Shown here in pieces: positions 8,664 through 16,793 of a DNA stretch of 42,866 nucleotides (positions are counted from its first letter, which is position 1; each line of letters opens with the position of its first letter). The notes under the pieces are model-generated. The model saw only the letters and a program-made list of their open reading frames with translations, ran no database searches and was not told where the DNA came from. The translations under genes and the position numbers were made by a program. This DNA comes from an uncultured Lachnospiraceae bacterium (lineage in GTDB: Bacteria > Bacillota > Clostridia > Lachnospirales > Lachnospiraceae): positions 1 to 42,866 of the forward strand of contig CACZPJ010000022.1 of the NCBI GenBank assembly GCA_902782995.1. The letters run 5' to 3'.

Positions 8664-10199
8664 CTACATCCGTTCCCAGAACTTTTTATCCAGACTGCGG
8701 TAACAGACCGCTTCGTTTAAATGTTCCATGCGAATCCTCATGCTTCCATCCATATCTGCAAGGGTCCGCGCAACCTTAAGCAGCTTATGATAGGTACGTG
8801 CAGTCAGTTCTAGCTGCTCATAGACTTCCTTCATATACTGTTTCTGCATCCGGTCAAGACTACAGTATTTTTCTAACATGGACGCGGGGATCTGACTGTT
8901 ATAGCGGATATCTGTTCCAAGAAAGCGTTCCCGCTGGATCTGATGCACCGCATTGACACGCGCCCGTATGACAGCCGAAGTCTCTCCGTGCTCTTTGCCG
9001 GTCAGTTCGTTATAGCCAAGCGATGCTGCTTCCACACAAAGATCCATCCGATCTAACAGGGGCTGGCTTAATTTCTCCCGGTATCTTTCTAAGGAAGAAA
9101 CACTGCATCTGCACCGGTTCATATCCGGGTAATAGCCACAGTTACACGGATTCATCGCCCCGATCAACAGAAAATCTGCTGGATAGGTATAAGTTCCGCC
9201 AAGTCTCACAAGACGTACCTGTTTTTCTTCTAAGGGCTGCCTTAAGATCTCTAACGTCTCCTTTTTAAATTCCGTCATCTCATCTAAAAACAGTACTCCG
9301 TTATGTGCCAGACTGATCTCTCCGGGCTTCGGATAGCGTCCTCCTCCGGCAAGTGCCTGCGGGGTGATCGTATGATGCGGACTGCGGAAGGGTCTTACTC
9401 CGATCAGTCCGTTGTCATGGTCTAATAATCCACTGACACTGTAGATCTTCGATACCTCCATCCGTTCTTCCTTAGACATATCCGGCAGAATCGTAGGAAC
9501 TCTCCCTGCCAGCATGCTCTTTCCCGAACCGGGCGGTCCGACCATCAGCAGATTGTGCATCCCGGATACCGCCACTTCACAGGCACGCTTTAAGAAGCTC
9601 TGTCCACTGACATCCGAAAAATCCCCACCGGATGCCTTTCCCTGTACCGGATCGGCATGCCGCCTCTCTTTTTCCTGTTTTATGGTCTTTTTTCCATTTA
9701 AAAGTGCGATCACCTCTGACAGTTCTTCTACACCATATACCGTCACACCGGATACCAGTTCTGCCTCCGGTGCATTCTCTGCCGCAACAATACACTTTGT
9801 GATTCCTCTTTCTGCCGCATCCGCGATCATGGGCAGTACCCCGTTTACCGGCTGTACCCTTCCATTCAACGCGATCTCCCCAATCACCAGCAGTCCTTCT
9901 AACGCCTCCCCCGGCAGGACGCCAAGTGCCGCTAAAAGTGCAAGCGCGATCGGAAGATCAAAGCCTGATCCCGACTTACGCAGATCTGCCGGGGAAAGAT
10001 TGATCGTAATCCGTTTTGCCGGGAGGACATAGCCGCTGTTTCTAAGGGCTGTCCGTACGCGTTCCCCCGCCTCCTTCACTTCTGCACCTAAGAAACCGAC
10101 CATATGAAATACCGGCATCCCATCGCTGACATCCGCTTCTACGAGTACCTCAACACTGCCTATGCCGCAGACAATGGCTGTTTTTACCATACTATACAA
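8664..10199 (-). CDS. comM: YifB/ComM family Mg-chelatase-like AAA+ ATPase
   Basis: ComM in Gram-negative bacteria is a hexameric helicase that promotes branch migration during transformation; the Firmicute role is less defined. The start is a TTG at 10199 (MYSMVKTAIVCGI), chosen because AGGAG (10211-10207) sits 7 nt upstream and the resulting N terminus fits the family. Domains in order: an N-terminal Lon-protease-like fold (to about 180), an AAA+ core with Walker A GPPGSGKSML and Walker B VLFLDEMTEF, a four-cysteine insertion (NPCNCGYYPDMNRCRCS), and a C-terminal Mg-chelatase domain (QIPASMLEKY...). It leads the comM-dprA-topA cluster. Confidence 0.95.
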   Translation of the reverse strand: MYSMVKTAIVCGIGSVEVLVEADVSDGMPVFHMVGFLGAEVKEAGERVRTALRNSGYVLPAKRITINLSPADLRKSGSGFDLPIALALLAALGVLPGEALEGLLVIGEIALNGRVQPVNGVLPMIADAAERGITKCIVAAENAPEAELVSGVTVYGVEELSEVIALLNGKKTIKQEKERRHADPVQGKASGGDFSDVSGQSFLKRACEVAVSGMHNLLMVGPPGSGKSMLAGRVPTILPDMSKEERMEVSKIYSVSGLLDHDNGLIGVRPFRSPHHTITPQALAGGGRYPKPGEISLAHNGVLFLDEMTEFKKETLEILRQPLEEKQVRLVRLGGTYTYPADFLLIGAMNPCNCGYYPDMNRCRCSVSSLERYREKLSQPLLDRMDLCVEAASLGYNELTGKEHGETSAVIRARVNAVHQIQRERFLGTDIRYNSQIPASMLEKYCSLDRMQKQYMKEVYEQLELTARTYHKLLKVARTLADMDGSMRIRMEHLNEAVCYRSLDKKFWERM

Positions 10200-10255
10200 T
10201 GTACCACTCCTTTTATTCACTTTTCTCATGTATTACATCAATTCTTGGGATAAAC

Positions 10256-10269
10256 GGCAGGAACCTGCC
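10256..10269. promoter_or_regulatory. Perfect 14-bp palindrome upstream of comM
   Basis: GGCAGGAACCTGCC is a perfect inverted repeat lying between the sigK terminator and the comM start, about 57 nt before the TTG. It has no T tract, so it is not a terminator. A repressor operator for the comM-dprA-topA unit is possible. I recognise no regulator family for it. Confidence 0.4.
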
Positions 10270-10274
10270 ACGAT

Positions 10275-10314
10275 AAAAAAGATGGAATTATCATAACACG
10301 AATTCCATCTTTTT
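10275..10314 (-). terminator. Intrinsic terminator after sigK
   Basis: The arms 10276-10289 and 10301-10314 form a 14-bp perfect stem with an 11-nt loop, followed on the minus strand by TTTTTT. It begins 13 nt after the sigK stop. The hairpin is symmetric enough to act in both directions. Confidence 0.88.
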
Positions 10315-10326
10315 CAAAGAACTATT

Positions 10327-10956
10327 TCAGGAAATATCAAAAAATGCTTTTTGCAGCTTCCCGATCGCCTTTTTTTCGATCCTGCTGACATAGGATCTTG
10401 AGATCTTCATAGATTTTGCGATCTCCCGCTGTGTCACCGGAAGCTCCCGGTTTAATCCGTAACGCTTATACAGGATATCCATCTCCCGCTTCGTCAATAC
10501 CTTTGGCATCAGCTCGTAGAGCTTTTTTACATTCTTGCCATATTCCATCTGTTCGATAATATCCGGTTCTTCGTTCTCTACAATGTCGAACAGATTGATC
10601 TGGTTGCCCTCCTTATCCGTTCCGATCGGCTCATAGAGTGAGATTTCCTTCGAGGTTTTCTTCTTCGCCCGCAGATACATCAGCAGTTCATTGTCGATGC
10701 AGCGTGCCGCATAGGTGGCAAGGCGGTTGCCACGCTCTGTATCATATGTGCTAATCGCTTTGATCAGTCCGATCGTTCCGATCGAGATCATATCTTCCAT
10801 ATCTTCTTCTACGTTCTGATATTTTTTTGCCACATGCGCCACAAGACGCATATTCCGTTCGATCAGTACATGTTTTGCCGGAAGGCTGCCTTCTTTCATT
10901 TGTTTCAAACATTCTTTTTCTTCCTGTGCAGATAAAGGAGGTAGAAAGGTTTTCAA
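10327..10956 (-). CDS. sigK: Sporulation sigma factor SigK (no pro-sequence)
   Basis: SigK directs late mother-cell transcription (coat and cortex maturation) during sporulation. The 209-residue protein has sigma-70 region 2 (NMRLVAHVAKKYQNVEEDMEDMISIGTIGLIKAISTYD..., RLATYAARCIDNELLMYLR), the SigK-type linker (SLYEPIGTDKEGNQI) and a region 4 helix-turn-helix (TQREIAKSMKISRSYVSRIEKKAI). It starts with a TTG (AGGTG upstream) and reads MKTFLPPLSAQEE. That is directly at the part equivalent to mature SigK, so the roughly 20-residue inhibitory pro-sequence of Bacillus is missing. Only stops and non-start codons are in frame upstream. The gene is intact, with no skin-type interruption. Confidence 0.93.
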   Translation of the reverse strand: MKTFLPPLSAQEEKECLKQMKEGSLPAKHVLIERNMRLVAHVAKKYQNVEEDMEDMISIGTIGLIKAISTYDTERGNRLATYAARCIDNELLMYLRAKKKTSKEISLYEPIGTDKEGNQINLFDIVENEEPDIIEQMEYGKNVKKLYELMPKVLTKREMDILYKRYGLNRELPVTQREIAKSMKISRSYVSRIEKKAIGKLQKAFFDIS

Positions 10957-11057
10957 AGCAGCACCTGAAAGCGATTTTACTATATTCTATGAAAAGGTCA
11001 GGTTGTAAGTGCCTTTCCCTGTTTTCTTTTCTTCCCTTATCCGTTATAATAATGCCC

Positions 11058-11990
11058 ATGAAAAGAATTCTTACCTATACAATAGACGAAAAACATAATG
11101 CGCTTACTATCCGCCAGTTCTTAGAAGAGTCCGGCTGTTCCCATGCCGTTCTCGTACAGTTGAAAAAGACAACCGATGGTATTTTAAAAAATGGGATCTG
11201 GGCATATGTCAATGACCGTTTAAGCACCGGAGATACCCTGACACTGAACCTGATCGAACCGGAATCCTCGAAAAACATTGTGCCGGTTCCCATGCCGCTT
11301 GCTATTACCTATGAGGATGACGATATTCTTGTAATCAACAAGCCGGCGGATATGCCGATCCACCCTTCGGTCAATAACTATGAGAATACCCTTGCAAACG
11401 GTGTCACGGACTACTTCCATGCCAAAGGGATTCCCTATACCTTCCGCTGTGTCAACCGGTTAGACCGTGATACGACAGGACTTACCATCCTCGCCTCCCA
11501 TATGTTAAGCAGTGCCATTCTGTCCCGCCAGATGACAGAGCGGAAAATACACCGCACCTATCTTGCCATTGTATGCGGAGTAACCGACGAATATGGCACG
11601 ATCGATGCACCGATCGCACGGAAAACGGATTCTGCGATCGAACGGGAAGTGCGTGCAGACGGGGAACGTGCCGTCACACATTACCGGCGCATTGCGTCAA
11701 ATGGATCCTATTCCCTGCTTGCGCTCCGCTTAGAGACCGGACGCACCCATCAGATCCGGGTTCATATGAAGCATATCGGTCATCCGCTGATCGGGGACTT
11801 TTTATACAATCCCGCTCCATCCCCGATGAATCGTCAGGCATTGCATTCCTTCTGCTTAGAGTTCGTGCATCCGATCACCGGAGAGCCCCTGACCTTTTTT
11901 GCACCACTTCCCGCCGATATGCAGGCAGTATTCCCTGAAATAAAAACAACCGCGCTGATGGATATTATCCACCAGCACGGTCATATATAA
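11058..11990 (+). CDS. RluA-family 23S rRNA pseudouridine synthase
   Basis: Members isomerise uridine to pseudouridine in rRNA (RluA/RluC/RluD group). There is an S4-like N-terminal segment (ALTIRQFLEESG..., GIWAYVNDRLSTGDTL) and then the catalytic domain. It carries DDILVINKPADMPIHPS and the active-site motif NRLDRDTTGL; the family form is HRLDRDTSGL, and the catalytic Asp is present. LETGRTHQIRVHMKHIGHPLIGD follows. I start at the second ATG (MKRILTYTI); the first, six bases earlier, is equally possible. Neither has a ribosome site. A TATAAT at 11045-11050 ends only 7 nt before the second ATG, so the message may be leaderless. Exact target uridine unknown. Confidence 0.9.
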   Translation: MKRILTYTIDEKHNALTIRQFLEESGCSHAVLVQLKKTTDGILKNGIWAYVNDRLSTGDTLTLNLIEPESSKNIVPVPMPLAITYEDDDILVINKPADMPIHPSVNNYENTLANGVTDYFHAKGIPYTFRCVNRLDRDTTGLTILASHMLSSAILSRQMTERKIHRTYLAIVCGVTDEYGTIDAPIARKTDSAIEREVRADGERAVTHYRRIASNGSYSLLALRLETGRTHQIRVHMKHIGHPLIGDFLYNPAPSPMNRQALHSFCLEFVHPITGEPLTFFAPLPADMQAVFPEIKTTALMDIIHQHGHI

Positions 11991-12021
11991 GTTCTTTAAA
12001 GTTCCTTCCGGATCGTTCCGA

Positions 12022-13026
12022 TTAACGGATACGTTCCGGGAAGCCGACTTTTTTCTGCACCTTACGGAGTGTCTTTGTCGCATAGTAATTCGCCTTCTCT
12101 GCATTCTCCTTGATGATTCCATCAATATATGCCTTATCCTTAGACAGATCTGTGTAACGCTCCTGTAACGGTCTTAATACGGATACCACAGACTCACCGA
12201 CTGCAAGCTTTAAGTCGCCATATCCCTTGCCATCGAACTCACGGACTGCTTCATCCGGGGTCTTTCCGGTACATGCACAGTAGATGTCAAGCAGGTTCTT
12301 TACACCCGGCTGCTCGTCACTGTAGACGATCTGTGCCATGGAATCTGTTACTGCACGCTTGAACTTGCGGATGATCGTATCCGGGTCATCCATCAGATAG
12401 ATACTTGCATTCGGATTCTCATCTGACTTCGACATCTTCTTCTCCGGATTCTGTAAGCTCATGATCTTCGCTCCGGACTTTCCGACATATGCCTCCGGGA
12501 TTGTAAAGACATCCCCATAGATTCCGTTAAATCTCTGTGCAATATCCCTTGTGATCTCTAAATGCTGCATCTGGTCAATACCAACCGGTACTACATCTGC
12601 CTGATATAATAAAATATCTGCTGCCATTAAAACAGGATAGGTAAACAGACCTGCATTGATGTTATCTGCATGCTTTGCTGCCTTATCCTTAAACTGTGTC
12701 ATACGGTTCAGCTCACCCATATAGGTAAAGCAGTTTAAGATCCATGCTAACTCTGCATGTCCCGAAACATGGGACTGGTAATAGATGCAGTTCTTCTCCG
12801 GATCAAGTCCTGCTGCAATATAAAGTGTTAACAGCATTCTTGCTCTCTTGCGAAGTTCTGCCGGATCCTGTCTTACGGTGATGGAATGAAGATCTACCAC
12901 GCTGTAAAAGCATTCATACTCATCGCTTAACTTCACCCAGTTCTGTAATGCTCCAAGGTAATTGCCAAGTGTCAGATTACCAGTTGCCTGCATTCCGCTG
13001 AATAATACTTTTTTGTCACCTATCAT
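12022..13026 (-). CDS. trpS: Tryptophanyl-tRNA synthetase
   Basis: TrpS charges tRNA-Trp. The 334-residue class Ic synthetase shows the HIGH-equivalent TGNLTLGNYLGAL, the tryptophan-site region (DLHSITVRQDP, VLMAADILLYQADVVPVGIDQMQHLE) and KMSKSD. GAAGGA precedes the ATG. It follows the DUF5662 gene by 39 nt and is convergent with the pseudouridine synthase gene. Its upstream region shows no T-box, unlike the tryptophan transporter operon at 37441-40692. Confidence 0.98.
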   Translation of the reverse strand: MIGDKKVLFSGMQATGNLTLGNYLGALQNWVKLSDEYECFYSVVDLHSITVRQDPAELRKRARMLLTLYIAAGLDPEKNCIYYQSHVSGHAELAWILNCFTYMGELNRMTQFKDKAAKHADNINAGLFTYPVLMAADILLYQADVVPVGIDQMQHLEITRDIAQRFNGIYGDVFTIPEAYVGKSGAKIMSLQNPEKKMSKSDENPNASIYLMDDPDTIIRKFKRAVTDSMAQIVYSDEQPGVKNLLDIYCACTGKTPDEAVREFDGKGYGDLKLAVGESVVSVLRPLQERYTDLSKDKAYIDGIIKENAEKANYYATKTLRKVQKKVGFPERIR

Positions 13027-13065
13027 AGTTGTGTCCTTCTTTCTACTCGAAATATCAAGATGTAT

Positions 13066-13599
13066 TTATTTTTTATTTTTCAGAACTTCACGTCTGATAT
13101 AATCATATGTTGCATCCTCGCCCTGCTCTGCGAGCATATGAAGCAGCTTCTCTAACAATGCACGCGTATTCTTATGCATGATATAATGCTCCTTGCCGTA
13201 TTCGTAATACTCTAACGGACTACGGTCGGTGTAGGCATCCTTCTGGTAATTCTTGCTCGCACTGACGCGGTCAATGAACATCTCGACCACATACTTCACC
13301 GGCATCTCCATGCCTACCATCGGCCCCTTTTCCACGCCGTAATCGATCCAGTACTCCAGATGATGCTTGTTTCTTCCCTTATGATGCAGCCATGCAGAAG
13401 AATATCCCTTGTCCGCACGTTCCGCATTATTCGGACTTCGTGTTCCCTGATAATACTTGCAGCCTACCAAAAACTCTGTCGGTGAATACTTCGACAGATC
13501 ATGCAGCATTCCCTGCTTATATAAGCCTACACGGAAACATCCTTTACGAACGAGATTCTTATGATGCGTAATTGTACATAAATGTTTCCACGCCTTCAT
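13066..13599 (-). CDS. DUF5662 family protein
   Basis: A 177-residue conserved protein that I recognise as the DUF5662 type; its function is unknown. It is rich in conserved His/Asp clusters: THHKNLVRKGC, MLHDLSKYSPTEF, SSAWLHHKGRNKHHLEYW and a C-terminal YIMHKNTRALLEKLL. The HD in the HDLSKYSP motif together with the HH...HH cluster resembles a metal-binding HD-domain arrangement, but I cannot show catalysis. AGGAG lies 6 nt before the ATG. It may be driven by the promoter at 13635-13663 and lies upstream of trpS. Confidence 0.85.
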   Translation of the reverse strand: MKAWKHLCTITHHKNLVRKGCFRVGLYKQGMLHDLSKYSPTEFLVGCKYYQGTRSPNNAERADKGYSSAWLHHKGRNKHHLEYWIDYGVEKGPMVGMEMPVKYVVEMFIDRVSASKNYQKDAYTDRSPLEYYEYGKEHYIMHKNTRALLEKLLHMLAEQGEDATYDYIRREVLKNKK

Positions 13600-13634
13600 G
13601 GTTTACTCCTGTTTCTTCTAAAATCTTCCGTCTC

Positions 13635-13663
13635 ATCTTATCACATTTTTATCTGCCAATCAA
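13635..13663 (-). promoter_or_regulatory. Predicted promoter for DUF5662-trpS
   Basis: The minus strand reads TTGATT (13663-13658), a 17-bp spacer and TAAGAT (13640-13635). It overlaps the last codons of the upstream GH13-like gene and lies about 36 nt before the DUF5662 start. Confidence 0.5.
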
Positions 13664-15520
13664 TATTTTCACAGACATCCCGGAGATCTCAAGCATATCC
13701 TGCTTGGTAAGCTCCTGCTCTTTTTCTAAGAACGGATCTTCCTTCGCGGTATCCATGACCAGATACCATTTTTTCCCTTCCTTTTGCCTTGGCAGGGCTA
13801 AAAACCGCTTTCCGTTGTTAAAATTATATGCCACATAGATGTCATCATCTGCCGATCCATCTGCCTTCTTCTGGTATGCACCGCCATAAAGCATTCCGGT
13901 ATAGAGCCTGCCCGGTGCAAAGCCTACCAGCCATGCGGCATCCCCATGATAAGACAGATCCGGGAAGCCGGTCTCAAGATAATCGCTTAACTTCATCGGC
14001 TTCGCTGCACGGATCACCGGATGCTCCCTGCGGAAGGCGGTCATATCCTGCACAAAACGGATCAGCTTCTCATTCTGCGCTGCCTTCTTCCAGTTCACCC
14101 AGCCGGTCTTATTGTCCTGACAGTACGCGTTGTTATTTCCATCCTGGGAATTGCCAAACTCATCCCCGGAAGCAAGCAGTGGAACGCCCTGTGCTAACAG
14201 TACCATTGCGATCGCATTGCGGATCTGCTTACGCCGCAGGGACTGGATATATTTTCTTCTCGTCGGTCCTTCTACCCCGTAATTATCGGTGTAGTTGAAT
14301 TCCAGACCATCGGCATTATTCTCACCATTTGCCATGTTGTGCTTATCACAGTAAGAGAAAACATCCGCTAACGTAAAGCTGTTATTGATCGCTGCATAGT
14401 TCACGAACCCGCTATTCGGACGCTGCTTCTTCTGCTGGTTGGCAAACTCTAAAAGCGTACCCTCCTTATGGTTTAACAGCTTTCTGAGCGGATAGAGATA
14501 TTCATCCGTATAGACATACAGATGCGGATAACTCTTCTTATCCGATAACAGTTCCTCCGGGAAGTCTGTATAAAAAAGCTTCGTGCGGCTTAACAGGATA
14601 TCCTGTGCCATCGCCTTCACCGGAAGGTTCTCGCCGATCAGATGGAAACCGTCCACATGATATTCCATTACCCAGAAACGCAGTACATCGATCATAATAT
14701 TCTGGTTCATCTCCGGGTTAAAATAGATCTCCATCACACATTCAATGGATAAGGCATGCATCGCACGCACAAGATCCTTAAACTCTGTGACCTCGTTTTT
14801 CCCTGCTGCATAGGCCGCCTTTGGTGCAAAGTAATTGCCCGGAACATAGCCCCAGTAATTGACCTTGCTTATCACCTCCGGTTCTTCCTCCCCCGTCTCC
14901 TTTTTCGACTTCCATGCCACATAATCCGGCAGGGTCTCCTGCTTCGGAAGTACCATTTCCTCGAACTCATATGCCGGCATCAGTTCGATCGTTGTCACAC
15001 CAAGCTTCTTTAAGTAAGGAAGCTTCTCCTGTATGCCTACAAAGGTTCCTCTCTTTCCTCTGGCAACACCTGTTCCGGCATCCATCGTAAAACCGCGGAC
15101 ATGAAGCTTGTACATCACCATATCCTCTTTGGCAATCTCCGGCATCCGGTCATTCTCCCAGTCGTATCCGGTATCTGCAAATCCGCACCATACCTGATAG
15201 GTACTGCTGTAACGGGAGGTCTCGAACCACTTTCTTCTTCCGTCGATCCGCTTTGCATACGGATCAACAACGATCTTACCATCGATCTCATAGTTGTAGT
15301 CAAACTTTCTGGTGTCCAGCTTTCTGATACAGACTGACCGCAAGGAACCGATACAATACTCATCCGGTACCACTAAGCGTACGATCTCTCCCGTTTTCCT
15401 ATGGCGCAGTAAAATTGCACATTCAGATTCTTTTCTCCCCTCGAATGTGAATATCACCGCATCTTTGCTTCGGGTCACGCCCAGCTTCTCATAAGTTCCT
15501 TCTGTCATTATGTATTCCAT
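13649..15520 (-). CDS. GH13 glycogen-debranching-like protein, probably catalytically inactive
   Basis: The overall sequence follows GlgX/isoamylase enzymes (alpha-1,6 debranching of glycogen): an N-terminal beta-sandwich (1-115), a GH13 barrel (MYKLHVRGFT, YLKKLGVTTIELMPAYEF, NYWGYVPGNYFAPKAAYA) and a C-terminal beta domain. The sections after the barrel are very GlgX-like (HNMANGENNADG, LLASGDEFGNSQDGNNNAYCQDN). Yet every catalytic position seems lost. Region I is EIYFNP (264-269) instead of D.V.NH. The nucleophile Asp is I295 in VDGFHLIG. The acid/base Glu is T318 in LFYTDFP. The HD pair is NN (379-380). A stretch between regions I and II is also deleted. The ATG at 15520 (AGAGAGG 9 nt upstream) is preferred over an upstream TTG. 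A binding or regulatory role in glycogen metabolism is an inference. Confidence 0.85.
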   Translation of the reverse strand: MEYIMTEGTYEKLGVTRSKDAVIFTFEGRKESECAILLRHRKTGEIVRLVVPDEYCIGSLRSVCIRKLDTRKFDYNYEIDGKIVVDPYAKRIDGRRKWFETSRYSSTYQVWCGFADTGYDWENDRMPEIAKEDMVMYKLHVRGFTMDAGTGVARGKRGTFVGIQEKLPYLKKLGVTTIELMPAYEFEEMVLPKQETLPDYVAWKSKKETGEEEPEVISKVNYWGYVPGNYFAPKAAYAAGKNEVTEFKDLVRAMHALSIECVMEIYFNPEMNQNIMIDVLRFWVMEYHVDGFHLIGENLPVKAMAQDILLSRTKLFYTDFPEELLSDKKSYPHLYVYTDEYLYPLRKLLNHKEGTLLEFANQQKKQRPNSGFVNYAAINNSFTLADVFSYCDKHNMANGENNADGLEFNYTDNYGVEGPTRRKYIQSLRRKQIRNAIAMVLLAQGVPLLASGDEFGNSQDGNNNAYCQDNKTGWVNWKKAAQNEKLIRFVQDMTAFRREHPVIRAAKPMKLSDYLETGFPDLSYHGDAAWLVGFAPGRLYTGMLYGGAYQKKADGSADDDIYVAYNFNNGKRFLALPRQKEGKKWYLVMDTAKEDPFLEKEQELTKQDMLEISGMSVKILIGR

Positions 15521-15611
15521 GTATCCATGCCTCTCTATCTGCTGTCTTACTTTCACTATAAAAACTGTAACACAAGACCCCTTATTTGTATAGCACAAAT
15601 CGACTTATTCA

Positions 15612-15640
15612 TTGACTTTTCCCGTACATATTTCTATAAT
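15612..15640 (+). promoter_or_regulatory. Predicted sigma-A promoter of the HD-GYP gene
   Basis: TTGACT (15612-15617), a 17-bp spacer and TATAAT (15635-15640), 34 nt before the start codon. It sits in the divergent gap to the GH13-like gene. Confidence 0.75.
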
Positions 15641-15674
15641 AATTTTACCAGAGAAAATATTATGAGGTGAGCTA

Positions 15675-16769
15675 ATGCATACCGTTTCCGTCAATGAATT
15701 AAGACCCGGAATGATCACCGCTGACCATGTCGTTTCCAGATACGGACAGTTGATCGTTGAAAAAAACCGCATCCTGAGTTATCAGATGATCGCACACATC
15801 CGGTATTATGGAATCACAAAGGTTGCGATTACCGATGGGGAACCGCCTTCGGAAGCCATCGAGCATTTTGAAACTGAGCAAAATGCCGTTTTATCTTATA
15901 ATGAAAAAATCAAAAAAAGTCCGCAGTTCTTATACTTCAAAAAGGAGTATGACCAGAAGGTCGACTTCCTGCAGGACAGCTTAAATGATCTGATCGTCCG
16001 CAATATCCCGTGCGACATGGATCATCTGCTCGAACAGACCCTTTGTCTGTTTCAGCAGAACAGTACCACGATCTCTATGTTTGACATGCTCCATAATATG
16101 CGGCGCATCAATGATTCTACCTATGCACACAGCTTAAACGTTGCGATCATCGGACGTATGATCGGCATGTGGACAGGTCTTGACAAAAAGGATCTTGATG
16201 TCCTCACGCTTGGCGGTCTCTTACACGATATCGGAAAGTGCATGATTGCAAATGAGATCATCAATAAGCCGGGCGCACTGACCGATGCCGAATATGCAGA
16301 GATCAAGAAGCATCCACGCTATGGTTATGAGATCGTCAAGGATCTTTCGATCGATCCCCGTGTCAAAAAGATTGTCTTAAACCATCACGAGCGGTGTGAT
16401 GGAACCGGCTATCCGATCGGACTGTATGGGGATGATATTGATGACTTTTCCGATATTATCTCGATCGCAGATGTCTACGATGCCATGACCGCAGACCGCT
16501 GCTACCGCAGTGGCATGTGCCCGTTTGAAGTGATCGCGACCTTTGAGAAGGAAGGACTTGAAAAGTATAAGCCGCAATATATCCTGACTTTCCTAGAACA
16601 CATTGCGAATACCTATATCAACAATGATGTTCTGTTAAGTAACGGACAGACTGGTAAGATCGTGCTGATCAACAAGCAGCATCTGACAAGACCGGTGATC
16701 CAGATGTCCGATGATAAATTTATCAATTTAGAAACACAGCCTGATCTCTACGTTCAGGCAATCATCTAG
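15675..16769 (+). CDS. HD-GYP domain cyclic-di-GMP phosphodiesterase
   Basis: HD-GYP proteins hydrolyse cyclic di-GMP, the second messenger that switches cells between motility and attachment. The 364-residue protein has an N-terminal region of about 130 residues without a recognisable sensor domain (DUF3391-like in position). The HD-GYP domain follows, with the metal pair H184-D185 in LLHDIGK and the signature HHERCDGTGYP at 237-247. All catalytic signatures are intact. There is no transmembrane segment, so it is cytosolic. AGGTGAGCT precedes the ATG. The DUF1292 gene follows at once. Confidence 0.93.
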   Translation: MHTVSVNELRPGMITADHVVSRYGQLIVEKNRILSYQMIAHIRYYGITKVAITDGEPPSEAIEHFETEQNAVLSYNEKIKKSPQFLYFKKEYDQKVDFLQDSLNDLIVRNIPCDMDHLLEQTLCLFQQNSTTISMFDMLHNMRRINDSTYAHSLNVAIIGRMIGMWTGLDKKDLDVLTLGGLLHDIGKCMIANEIINKPGALTDAEYAEIKKHPRYGYEIVKDLSIDPRVKKIVLNHHERCDGTGYPIGLYGDDIDDFSDIISIADVYDAMTADRCYRSGMCPFEVIATFEKEGLEKYKPQYILTFLEHIANTYINNDVLLSNGQTGKIVLINKQHLTRPVIQMSDDKFINLETQPDLYVQAII

Positions 16770-16793
16770 GCAATGCCTAAGAAAGAGGTGCAT

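Noticed and set aside
9514..10032. 172-codon plus-strand open frame
   Set aside because: Complement of the conserved comM frame; Pro/Ser/Thr-rich composition typical of antisense frames.
10981..10991. CATAGAATATA on the minus strand as a SigE -10 for sigK
   Set aside because: The -10 resemblance is fair but no convincing -35 lies 13-15 bp upstream, so it is not listed as a feature.
10827..11057. Long N-terminal extension of the pseudouridine synthase reading frame
   Set aside because: It runs antisense through the sigK gene, has no family similarity and no ribosome site; the family-like protein begins at MKRILTYTI.
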